In this document: positions 37,801-42,833 of the stretch, in pieces | How positions within the stretch are numbered: position 1 is the first letter of the stretch | Layout: every line of letters starts with the position of its first letter | Origin: Bacteroidaceae bacterium | GTDB lineage: Bacteria > Bacteroidota > Bacteroidia > Bacteroidales > Bacteroidaceae | DNA: 42,833 nt | Reading direction: 5' to 3' | NCBI GenBank assembly: GCA_017615125.1 | Contig: JAGAAS010000107.1 | Location: 1 to 42,833 of the forward strand | Notes under the pieces: generated by a model | The model's database searches: none | Told to the model about the DNA's origin: nothing | The model's input: only the letters and a program-made list of their open reading frames with translations | Program-made: the position numbers and the translations under genes

Positions 37801-40059
37801 GTCTGCGGACTTCCATCCTATCTCGGGATTGGTGAAGTTGGCGTTGTAGTAGGCATCCTCTTGGTCGTCGGCAACCCACAGCATCACGTTGTCGGTGGTG
37901 TAGGTGTTGATGTCCCCGATGCCCTGCTTGTGGAAGCAGAACACGTCGTTGTACTCCCATGTAGGAGGTGTCATGGCGCGGCAGGTGACCGACTGCAGAT
38001 TGGGCAGGTCGATGAAGGCGCCTGTGCCGATGGTCTTCAGCGTGCTAGGCAGGTCCACCTCAAGCAGGTTGCGGCAGCCATAGAAGGCGAAGTCGCCGAT
38101 GCGCTCCACCCCCTCAGGAAGGGTGACGTGGGTGAGCTCCGTACACATGCGGAAGGCCATATCATTGACGCCACCGACGGGATATACTTGCCCGTCGAGC
38201 TCCACGGTGGCAGGCACTACTACCTTGCCAGGGAAGTACTGCGAGGTGCAGGCGTTGTATCCGCTCCCGAGAATGGCAACCGTGTTGCCTTGTGCATTCT
38301 TCCGCAGCACAAATTCTGCATCCACCTCGCTGTTCAGGGTTAACCAGAGCATGCGGAACGTAAGGTCCACCTTGCCTTTATAGATTTTCTCTACATCGCC
38401 CAGAGTCCTTGCTTCGGGATGAACGGGTGCTTTGGCCAGATTGTTTATGGCGGTAACCATCTCCAGTCCCATGAGGAACTCTATGGCGGAGTTTACGTGT
38501 CCCAGAGGCACGGCTGGGTCGCACTTCTCAGCCCAGTCGCCAAAGGCGTTGCCGGCTGACACACGGTTTGACGTGGGAACCACATCGTCGTAGTAGCTGT
38601 GGTAGAGGCGGAGCGGGTGCTCGGGATTCCAGCCTTTGGTGAGGTCATTGTACGAGAGAGCATGCTGCAGGTCTTCCATCACACCCCGTTGTGTGGGCTT
38701 GGGCGGGTCAACGGCATAGATTCTGTAGTCCCATCCCCAGAATGTCTGCCAGCCAGGCTGGCTCAGGGGGTCGATGGAGTAACTATTGGGAATGTCATCG
38801 TCGTTGTCGTCAAGCACATTAAGGAAGTAGCTATACGCATCGGCCGTCATCATGCGGTCCATGTAGGCTGCCCCGTCTTTCTCCACCACATTGGCGTAGT
38901 AGCTCGATTGCTCGCGCAGCTTGTTCCACGCTTCCTTCACGTCGCCGGTCGAGTAGTCCTTACTGGTGAGCCAGTCGAGGATACCTGTATCGAGGAAGGG
39001 CTCGCTCAGGTAGTCGCTCACCTGGTGGTTGCGCATGTAGGGATTGCTGTCGCACATACCCTTCAAGATGAGGGGCATCACCACGGCCATGTCCATTGTC
39101 TCATTTTTACGGGCACGGTCCATGTAGAACATGATGGTCGACATAGGATTGTAGGGGCCCGCCCCGCACAGCGAGCCTGAGAAGTTCAGCTCGTCGACGA
39201 GGTGGTTCTGCTCGATGAAGCGGTGCACAGCCATCGCCGTGCCGCCGCCCTGCGAGTAGCCGATGCTGAACGAGCGCCACCCATCGCGGAACTTGTGGCG
39301 CACCTCCTTCACCTTGTCCGATGTCTTGTAGAGCTCGATGCCGTAGCGCACGCCGTCGACAGTCTGTCGTGCCGTGATCTCCTCCGAGAGATACGGATGA
39401 GGCACATTCTTTGTCACGCCGTAACCCTCGCAGTCGGGAATGATGACGAGGTTGTAGTAAGGCATCTCGTCCTGTCCAGATGAGAAAACGACGCCGCTGC
39501 TGGCACGGAGCATGAAGAAGTCGGTGTCGTTGGTGTCGGTGATTTTGTTATGGCTGTTCATCGACGGGCACTCACGGTTGGCCGTGATGGTTGCATGGCA
39601 GCCGATGATGACGTTGTTCACATAGTCGCAGTCGTCGTCGGGCATGCAGGCGAGGGCACTCAGGATGATGGGCTCGCCCTTGGCGTTGATGGAGGGGTAC
39701 TTGAATACAAACCACCACATGTCCCACCACCAGTTGGAGTCCTTGTCGTAGAAGTCGCTGCCAGAGGCAGCAGCCTTGCGGCGGCGCGATGCCATACGCT
39801 TCTTGGCGGTGCCCTTCTCGGTGTTCCAGTCAATGCTCTCCACCTTGGCGATGGTGTCGGCGGTCATCGTCAGCGAGTCCACGACGACCTCATCCTTCAC
39901 CGTCATCGTCAGGTGTCCGAACTCGGTAATCTCTGCATCCTTGATGTCCACCTTCGGAGGGTACATGTTAATGTCTTCCTGTGCCCAAGCGTTACCCATG
40001 CCTGCCGTGAGGGCAACCACCAACAGGAGGAGAGTTTTAAGAACCCTAGTCTTTTTCAT
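34840..40059 (-). CDS. Giant secreted protein: alpha/beta-hydrolase, BspA-type repeats, GLUG-like repeats, dockerin
   Basis: A 1739-residue protein with a signal peptide (LLLVVALTAGMGNAWAQ). Residues about 110-545 form an alpha/beta-hydrolase of the secretory-lipase type, with Ser269 (SIGYSQGGG), Asp491 or Asp492 (YHSYYDDVVPTSN) and His521 (PLGHVNSAIEF). About 615-700 is an LRR_5/BspA-like repeat (GVERIGDFAFYGCRNLLEVD). About 860-1030 carries DUF285-type repeats (MFNGCTGLTSLDLSNFDTSS, MFEDCTNLTSLEVSQF). About 1110-1245 has GLUG-like steps (HTGGIVGECVNGKGDNTITN). About 1612-1670 is a pair of dockerin EF-hand repeats (GDINGDGDVNVSDVTTLVSI, ADVNGDSDVNVSDVTKLVNI). The last 60 residues are basic and unlike the usual tails. 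It is probably a surface esterase or lipase with binding repeats; the substrate is unknown. The leader is about 185 nt and the promoter is at 40251-40281. Confidence 0.8.
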   Translation of the reverse strand: MKKTRVLKTLLLLVVALTAGMGNAWAQEDINMYPPKVDIKDAEITEFGHLTMTVKDEVVVDSLTMTADTIAKVESIDWNTEKGTAKKRMASRRRKAAASGSDFYDKDSNWWWDMWWFVFKYPSINAKGEPIILSALACMPDDDCDYVNNVIIGCHATITANRECPSMNSHNKITDTNDTDFFMLRASSGVVFSSGQDEMPYYNLVIIPDCEGYGVTKNVPHPYLSEEITARQTVDGVRYGIELYKTSDKVKEVRHKFRDGWRSFSIGYSQGGGTAMAVHRFIEQNHLVDELNFSGSLCGAGPYNPMSTIMFYMDRARKNETMDMAVVMPLILKGMCDSNPYMRNHQVSDYLSEPFLDTGILDWLTSKDYSTGDVKEAWNKLREQSSYYANVVEKDGAAYMDRMMTADAYSYFLNVLDDNDDDIPNSYSIDPLSQPGWQTFWGWDYRIYAVDPPKPTQRGVMEDLQHALSYNDLTKGWNPEHPLRLYHSYYDDVVPTSNRVSAGNAFGDWAEKCDPAVPLGHVNSAIEFLMGLEMVTAINNLAKAPVHPEARTLGDVEKIYKGKVDLTFRMLWLTLNSEVDAEFVLRKNAQGNTVAILGSGYNACTSQYFPGKVVVPATVELDGQVYPVGGVNDMAFRMCTELTHVTLPEGVERIGDFAFYGCRNLLEVDLPSTLKTIGTGAFIDLPNLQSVTCRAMTPPTWEYNDVFCFHKQGIGDINTYTTDNVMLWVADDQEDAYYNANFTNPEIGWKSADGWSYFGRLNIRSITDTKSEAYAVFTPADSTLAFYYDGRREARINRGERTFDLNGKDPEKPDQFPGWTDNTGGGYPMSSDDPEDHSKEIAHVAFSPSFYYYHPVTTAKWFMGCENLETFEGWKNLNTDEVICMFGMFDGCKKLTSDDFDFSNFNTAKCESFMYMFNGCTGLTSLDLSNFDTSSATQLTSMFEDCTNLTSLEVSQFQTQNVTDFSGMFYNCSSLETLGLEKFVIKRNASTFGLFKNCSNLKKLSLPFTITSAENMFKGLDKLEDLYYYGTEPFASWAERHDIFLPDQQTRFHVLPQTVEAWKEKWPNDERERIEAFRVNATYVGDLGTEDCPIQIYTPAMWDVMGEFVEAGTTGIHAQLMADIKVTTMIGSSSQPFSGIFDGNGHTITCELSGGEFAAPFKAIGGATIKNLHVSGSITGNRHTGGIVGECVNGKGDNTITNCLVDASLYSNSIVGGIVGHGKSCNNTVTGCLFRGKLELDAANQDNYPYGADIMGWCDDKSKQTVKDCLGMGIHLGYNPNYSGLNFYYSSNGNGAFPGVNAYFCSSTNIEEGVVLGIQIQSLDKSLTPHRPGASTTYDVSGLTAYENGIVWNGELIGGWGQTVPVVFDVPNGKRISSVNYCTFFQGYPTQGDALQQDADGNYLVDLSEGSIFSPTYLMPNLELGVLHLYADGDNSSKLIEFNEKTLDVVVEGRSLRKDGSWNMLSLPFGLSEEQIGSSPLAGCTLKTLTEASLHNGALTLTFSDTTAISADKSYLVKWETTGADIVNPSFSQVTISRSIPAGIKFELDSISGAMAFKGTYNPLAQDRKGETNIFLQLGADNKLSITDDPTTIKGTEAYLELYDVPTEVTMIGDINGDGDVNVSDVTTLVSIILGNPVPTRTEGASNADVNGDSDVNVSDVTKLVNIILGNEPSSTGFNRIDAGDTGIEMVTGNRLPSLFLKKKIIKDDVKVIDPLKELAPAILGNEGRKPKSQINETP

Positions 40060-40163
40060 CGTTCTAAATATTTAATAGTTTATCTTCTATAGTTCCTTGC
40101 GTACAGATGCTGCATGCTGCTCAATTCCCGGAGAAGGAAAAGACGGAAAAACACGTAGCCTGT

Positions 40164-40183
40164 TCATAACAAGCAAGTTATGA
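40164..40183 (-). other. Hairpin in the long leader of the giant gene
   Basis: TCATAAC (40164-40170) and GTTATGA (40177-40183) form a perfect 7-bp stem with a 6-nt loop, about 105 nt upstream of the start codon and within the predicted 185-nt leader. Confidence 0.4.
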
Positions 40184-40250
40184 TGGTGTAGAACAAGGTT
40201 GTTTTTCAAGCTTCCTTCCATGCGGTAGGAGTTATCTTTAAATTAAAATG

Positions 40251-40281
40251 CAAAGATACGAATAAGTGAGCGAAATGCAAA
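40251..40281 (-). promoter_or_regulatory. Active-type promoter of the giant gene
   Basis: Minus strand: TTTG (40278-40281), 19-nt spacer CATTTCGCTCACTTATTCG, TATCTTTG (40251-40258) followed by C. It is the gene-proximal unit of the tandem array at 40251-40757 and the only one there with TTTG in the -7 box. Confidence 0.8.
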
Positions 40282-40757
40282 AGAAAAACCCGTTTTTCTT
40301 AATTTCCGAGCGAAAGTATCTTAAACCTCAGGTTAAAGATACGATTAAGCGAGCGAAATGCAAAAGGAAAACTCGTTTTTTTAATTTCCGAGCGAAAGTA
40401 TCTTAAACCTCAGGTTAAAGATACGATTAAGCGAGCAAAATGCAAAAGGAAAACTCGTTTTTTTTAATTTCCGAGCGAAAGTATCTTAAACCTCAGGTTA
40501 AAGATACGATTAAGCGAGCGAAATGCAAAAGGAAAACTTGTTTTTCTTTTTCATTCCCGAGCGAGAGTATCTTAAACCGTAGGTTAAAGGTACAATTAAG
40601 CGTGCGAAATACAAAAGGAAAACTTGTTTTTCTTTTCACTTGAACATCATTCTTCCTCTGTCGCGACTCGGAAGTGAAGAAAAAGCGTGCATTTTCTCTC
40701 TTCTCTCGCTGCTCCATCGGTTCCGAGCGGGAGTATCTTAAACTTCAGGTTAAAGAT
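40251..40757 (-). repeat. Tandem array of about 83-bp promoter units
   Basis: The -7 boxes lie at 40251, 40334, 40416, 40499 and 40585, so periods are 83, 82, 83 and 86 bp. A partial unit lies at 40750, two periods further on. The five complete units have TTTG exactly 19 nt from the -7 box, with the spacer motif TTTCGCTCGCTTAATCG or close variants. The four distal ones read TATCTTTA or TACCTTTA. Between units lies a 25-bp near-palindrome, TATCTTAAACCT-C-AGGTTAAAGATA. The units are non-coding. Confidence 0.8.
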
Positions 40758-41312
40758 ACGATTTTCTCTCGAGAATAAAAAAAAGGAGAACGGTGGTTTT
40801 TTCGCGTTTGATGCGTTGCGCGTTGCATTTGTTATTTTTTGGGACAAATACAGCAAAACTCGTTATTTTGAGAAAAAAAAGATGACAATGGAAGATTACA
40901 ATTTATAAGTAATAGAATTTAATTATATATTATAATTTTTTATAATATATAATTAGCATTTACACTCACTATACTCCGTATCTAGTGTGCGTTTCAAACC
41001 TTCAAAATGAAACGTGCAACAAATGCAACGCACGCAACGGATTTTCCTGAAAAAGTTGAGCTCTGCTCTTCCTCCGTCGCGATTGACCTTCGGTCTTCCT
41101 CCTCCTTGCAAGGCATAGACTAAGCTAGCTTGGCTCTGCGCTTGCTGCGAGCGTCGGTTCGGGAAAGATGAAACATGCATCGCCTGCTTCTCTTTCCTCT
41201 CGCTGCTCCGTCGGCTGACATCTTTCTCCTCTTTAGATTATGCTAGGAGAACCGATGGAGCAGTGAGAGCAACATGATGCTTGCATCGATGCTGCCGAGT
41301 CGCGAAAGAGGA
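40655..41312. repeat. Dispersed two-part repeat in the gene-free stretch
   Basis: Part one, CTTCCTCTGTCGCGACTCGG, and part two, CTCTCGCTGCTCCATCGGTT, occur together at about 40658-40728. They recur with a longer interval at about 41068-41216 (CTTCCTCCGTCGCGATTG; CTCTCGCTGCTCCGTCGG). They recur inverted at about 41247-41312 (ACCGATGGAGCAGTGAGAG; GAGTCGCGAAAGAGGAAG). A fourth, degenerate pair lies at about 41848-41902. The first copy interrupts the tandem promoter array. No gene is seen in 40772-41483. Confidence 0.5.
40810..41041. repeat. Concentric nested inverted repeats with a 15-bp AT palindrome at the core
   Basis: The outer arms are GCGTTGC-GCGTTGCATTTGTT (about 40813-40834) and AACAAATGCAACGC-AC-GCAACG (about 41019-41041). 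The middle arms are CGTTATTTTGAG (about 40861-40872) and TTCAAAATGAAACG (about 41001-41014). The core is a perfect palindrome, AATTATATATTATAA (40921-40935), TTTT, TTATAATATATAATT (40940-40954). All centres fall near 40930-40938. The design matches the element at 121-287. A DUF4248 gene follows at 41484. Confidence 0.65.
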
Positions 41313-41329
41313 AGAGCATAGATATATGC

Positions 41330-41401
41330 TCAAAAAAATTTTTTCGAGAAGGGAAAAATTTTTTTTCTTTCTTCATCCGGCGAGATGTAGAAAGAAAAAT
41401 C
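41330..41401 (+). repeat. Dispersed A-tract intergenic repeat, copy D
   Basis: It contains TCGAGAAGGGAAAAATTTTT, then CTTTCTTCATCCGGCGAGAT and GTAGAAAGAAAAATC. It matches copy A closely over its first half. The stretch after it, 41402-41483, is a CCCCTCCC-rich run that also lacks a gene. Confidence 0.65.
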
Positions 41402-41483
41402 TGGGGAAGCCTACCCCTATCCCCTCCCAATAGGAGGGGAACTTTAAGTCCTTCCCTTTGGGGAGGATTTAGGAGGGGCCACT

Positions 41484-41729
41484 TTATGGAGTACCGAGAT
41501 ACTGGGTGATGGTTCGCACTTGTCGAGGGGTGAAGTGGCGTTGCGAGGAGATGTACCCTTGCGCGCGTAACTCACGTGCGAGAGGCTTGCAGAGTTCCAG
41601 CTCGTGCCGCAGGGCTCGCCATGCGGATTCGGTCTTGAGGTTGGGATGATAGAGCTGCGCTAGCTCGGTACGTCCATAGCTGCGAAGGACGAAAGGGTTT
41701 TCAATGATGTCGGGAGTTAGGCTATTCAT
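41484..41729 (-). CDS. DUF4248 protein
   Basis: An 81-residue cytoplasmic protein that covers the whole DUF4248 domain: FVLRSYGRTELAQLYHPNLK at 13-32, SAWRALRHELELCKPL, then the C-terminal FTPRQVRTITQYLGTP. These small proteins are widespread in Bacteroidales, often next to VirE/primase-type genes of integrated elements; none is present here. The pattern resembles a small DNA-binding or adaptor protein, but no function is established. The open region upstream contains a weak promoter candidate (minus strand TTG-N20-TACCTTAG, -7 at about 41933), which would give a leader of about 200 nt. Confidence 0.85.
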   Translation of the reverse strand: MNSLTPDIIENPFVLRSYGRTELAQLYHPNLKTESAWRALRHELELCKPLARELRAQGYISSQRHFTPRQVRTITQYLGTP

Positions 41730-42076
41730 AGTTGATAATGTTTGTTGTTTAATCGGTTAATTGTTTAATTGGTTAATCGTTTTTATCGAAGAATCGGCTA
41801 AGCGCCAATTTTACGATTTCACAGTTAATCCACTTCGTGGCTTTTCTTCAGTTGCGACTCAGCAGAGCTTGTGCAAGCACAGTTCTGCCTTCACTGCTCC
41901 TTCAGTTCCACGATTGAACATTTTCTGCTACTAAGGTACGAAAAATCCCTGATTCTCGCAAGAAAAAAGTAAAAAAGTGAGAAAAATTTTCACCACCAAC
42001 ACACTATCTTTCAGTACGTTGTAATAGTTCGAAAACTTTTTCAAAATTTAATCGTACATAATCGTATATAACCGTA
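41730..42076. other. Gene-free stretch before the last gene
   Basis: It holds direct repeats of TTAATCGGTTAATT and TTTAATTGGTTAATCG at about 41750-41780. It also has a GGCTAAGCGCCAATTTT segment at about 41799-41815 that recalls the terminator repeat family, a degenerate copy of the two-part repeat (41848-41902), and AATCGTACATAATCGTATATA-type near repeats at about 42049-42072. No credible coding frame is seen. Confidence 0.4.
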
Positions 42077-42105
42077 TTTGACGTGGAGGGAATGTCGTAA
42101 CTTTG
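42077..42105 (+). promoter_or_regulatory. Promoter candidate for a leader or small RNA
   Basis: Plus strand: TTTG (42077-42080), 17-nt spacer, TAACTTTG (42098-42105). The spacer is two bases shorter than in the other promoters. The predicted start, near 42110, falls at the foot of the hairpin at 42108-42129. Confidence 0.45.
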
Positions 42106-42107
42106 AC

Positions 42108-42129
42108 GTGTCTAAGGAAACTTAGACGC
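42108..42129 (+). ncRNA. Possible structured RNA 5' end with GNRA tetraloop
   Basis: GTGTCTAAG (42108-42116) pairs with CTTAGACGC (42121-42129), nine pairs including one G-U, and closes on a GAAA tetraloop. It starts almost exactly where the promoter at 42077-42105 would begin transcription. It could be the 5' cap of a small RNA or of a long leader for the gene at 42373. The 3' end is not defined. Confidence 0.35.
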
Positions 42130-42213
42130 AGCTACATCTGTGAAAGAACCCAGAAGACGGAAGACGGAGGAAGATGAAGATGGGCGGTTTAGAAAATAAA
42201 ATCTCCGTTTTAT

Positions 42214-42331
42214 TTTGTTTTCCGCTCGGCTTGCACTACCTTTAACCTGCGATTTAAGGTAGGCTGCGCCTCGGGAGAAAAAAAATAAACGCGTGTTTAT
42301 TTTGTTTTCCGCTCGGCTTGCACTACCTTTG
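42214..42331 (+). promoter_or_regulatory. Duplicated promoter unit for the LamG-like gene
   Basis: Proximal unit: TTTG (42301-42304), 19 nt, TACCTTTG (42324-42331). Distal unit 87 bp upstream: TTTG (42214-42217), 19 nt, TACCTTTA (42237-42244). Both spacers read TTTTCCGCTCGGCTTGCAC. A palindrome-like TACCTTTAA/TTTAAGGTA pair follows the distal unit. The leader from the proximal unit is about 36 nt. Confidence 0.8.
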
Positions 42332-42372
42332 CTTGTAGAAAGAAAAAGTAACTCACTAACAGCCTATACGCT

Positions 42373-42833
42373 ATGAAACGATATCTGCTTCTCATCACCG
42401 CTGCGCTGCTGACAGCACTCAGCACCTCGTCGCAAACACTGCGCCTGCACTACGACCTCAGCAAGGCGAGCGTGGGCGACACGTCCATTGCCGACGCCAC
42501 CGGGCACTACGGCAACGCCACGCTGCAGGGACACGCCACCGTTGCTACCTTTAAAAAGGAGACGGTGGTGCGCTCGAGCATCGACGGCTGGATAGACATG
42601 GGCGAGAGCGTGGGCGCACTCATCGCCCAGCTGGGCGACTGCACGTTTGCCGTGAGGCTCTACATCTCCTCATCGGCGAACCTGGGCAATCCGGGCCACG
42701 AGATCTGCACCTTCGCGCACGACGCACAGCCGGCACGCACGAAGAAGGGCTACCTATGTCTGAGCGCACGCGACAGCGGCTGGCACCTCACCACGGGCGA
42801 CAGCGACGACGAGCAGGCGGTGGGCAGCGACCC
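42373..42833 (+). CDS. Secreted LamG-like protein, partial (runs off the window)
   Basis: The first 153 codons of an open frame. A signal peptide (MKRYLLLITAALLTALSTSS) is followed by LRLHYDLSKASVGDTSIADA, then GHYGNATLQG and DMGESVGALIAQLGDCTFAV. This is the beginning of a laminin-G/concanavalin-like jelly roll as found in front of many Bacteroidota glycoside hydrolases and carbohydrate-binding proteins. The frame is still open at the last base, so the catalytic part, if any, is outside the window. The promoter pair just upstream supports this start. Confidence 0.75.
   Translation, partial: MKRYLLLITAALLTALSTSSQTLRLHYDLSKASVGDTSIADATGHYGNATLQGHATVATFKKETVVRSSIDGWIDMGESVGALIAQLGDCTFAVRLYISSSANLGNPGHEICTFAHDAQPARTKKGYLCLSARDSGWHLTTGDSDDEQAVGSD

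Noticed and set aside
40251-40757. Possible CRISPR array of 83-bp units
   Set aside because: The whole unit is conserved, not just a repeat between variable spacers, and the conserved parts are promoter boxes.
40810-41041. Retron-type or diversity-generating element
   Set aside because: The nested inverted repeats would suit a folded RNA, but no reverse transcriptase or variable-repeat gene is present in the window.
40953-41180. A 75-codon Cys-rich minus-strand frame
   Set aside because: It overlaps the inverted-repeat element and the two-part repeat and is explained by repeat sequence.
42172-42243. A 23-codon open frame (MKMGGLENKISVLFCFPLGL and three more residues)
   Set aside because: It runs straight through the distal promoter unit, so its sequence is set by the promoter repeat.

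Overview
The window reads as chromosomal DNA from a member of the order Bacteroidales, probably Prevotellaceae. The evidence is the lipoprotein signals, the short type IX secretion (T9SS)-like C-termini, a TonB receptor paired with a DUF4249 lipoprotein, BspA-type repeats, a DUF4248 protein, and several promoters of the Bacteroidota form TTTG-N19/20-TAnnTTTG. Coding DNA is GC-rich and most genes lie on the minus strand. The long intergenic stretches are AT-rich and unusually full of repeats. I found no rRNA, tRNA, CRISPR array, transposase or integrase.

Layout. 1-564: no gene; a concentric set of inverted repeats around an AT-rich core, four 22-bp iterons and a terminator. 565-4846 (-): two secreted proteins, an MG2-type macroglobulin-like protein and an unknown T9SS-type cargo, each behind a very similar promoter. 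5370-13731 (-): a seven-gene run made of a VTC polyphosphate-polymerase-like protein, a DUF4956 membrane protein, a DUF2490 outer-membrane barrel, a small T9SS-type protein, two Cthe_2159-type beta-helix proteins with 4-bp overlaps, and a GH123-like glycosidase. 13897-16218 (+): housekeeping frr, rsgA and cutC. 16309-20946 (-): a VWA lipoprotein, a serpin lipoprotein, an ECF-type sigma factor and a membrane-anchored barrel protein likely to be its partner. 21250-27005 (-): C10 protease, transglutaminase-like lipoprotein and GH29 fucosidase. 27179-33194 (-): a TonB receptor, DUF4249 and DPP IV-type peptidase operon. 33567-34596: a small lipoprotein and a divergent unknown gene. 34840-40059 (-): a 1739-residue secreted protein that joins an alpha/beta-hydrolase to BspA-type repeats and a dockerin. 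40060-42372: repeat-rich DNA with one DUF4248 gene. 42373 to the end (+): the start of a LamG-like secreted protein.

Together the genes describe a surface-active bacterium that degrades host or dietary glycoproteins: fucosidase, N-acetylgalactosaminidase-like enzyme, C10 protease, dipeptidyl peptidase and TonB uptake. It carries protease-inhibitor and surface-display functions beside them. The two most unusual things are the VTC/DUF4956/Cthe_2159 cluster, a candidate undescribed surface system, and a family of roughly 83-bp promoter units. These units are iterated upstream of three different genes. The gene-proximal copy keeps the consensus TTTG in the -7 box, while most distal copies carry TTTA. 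All functional statements rest on reading motifs by eye; no database search was run.
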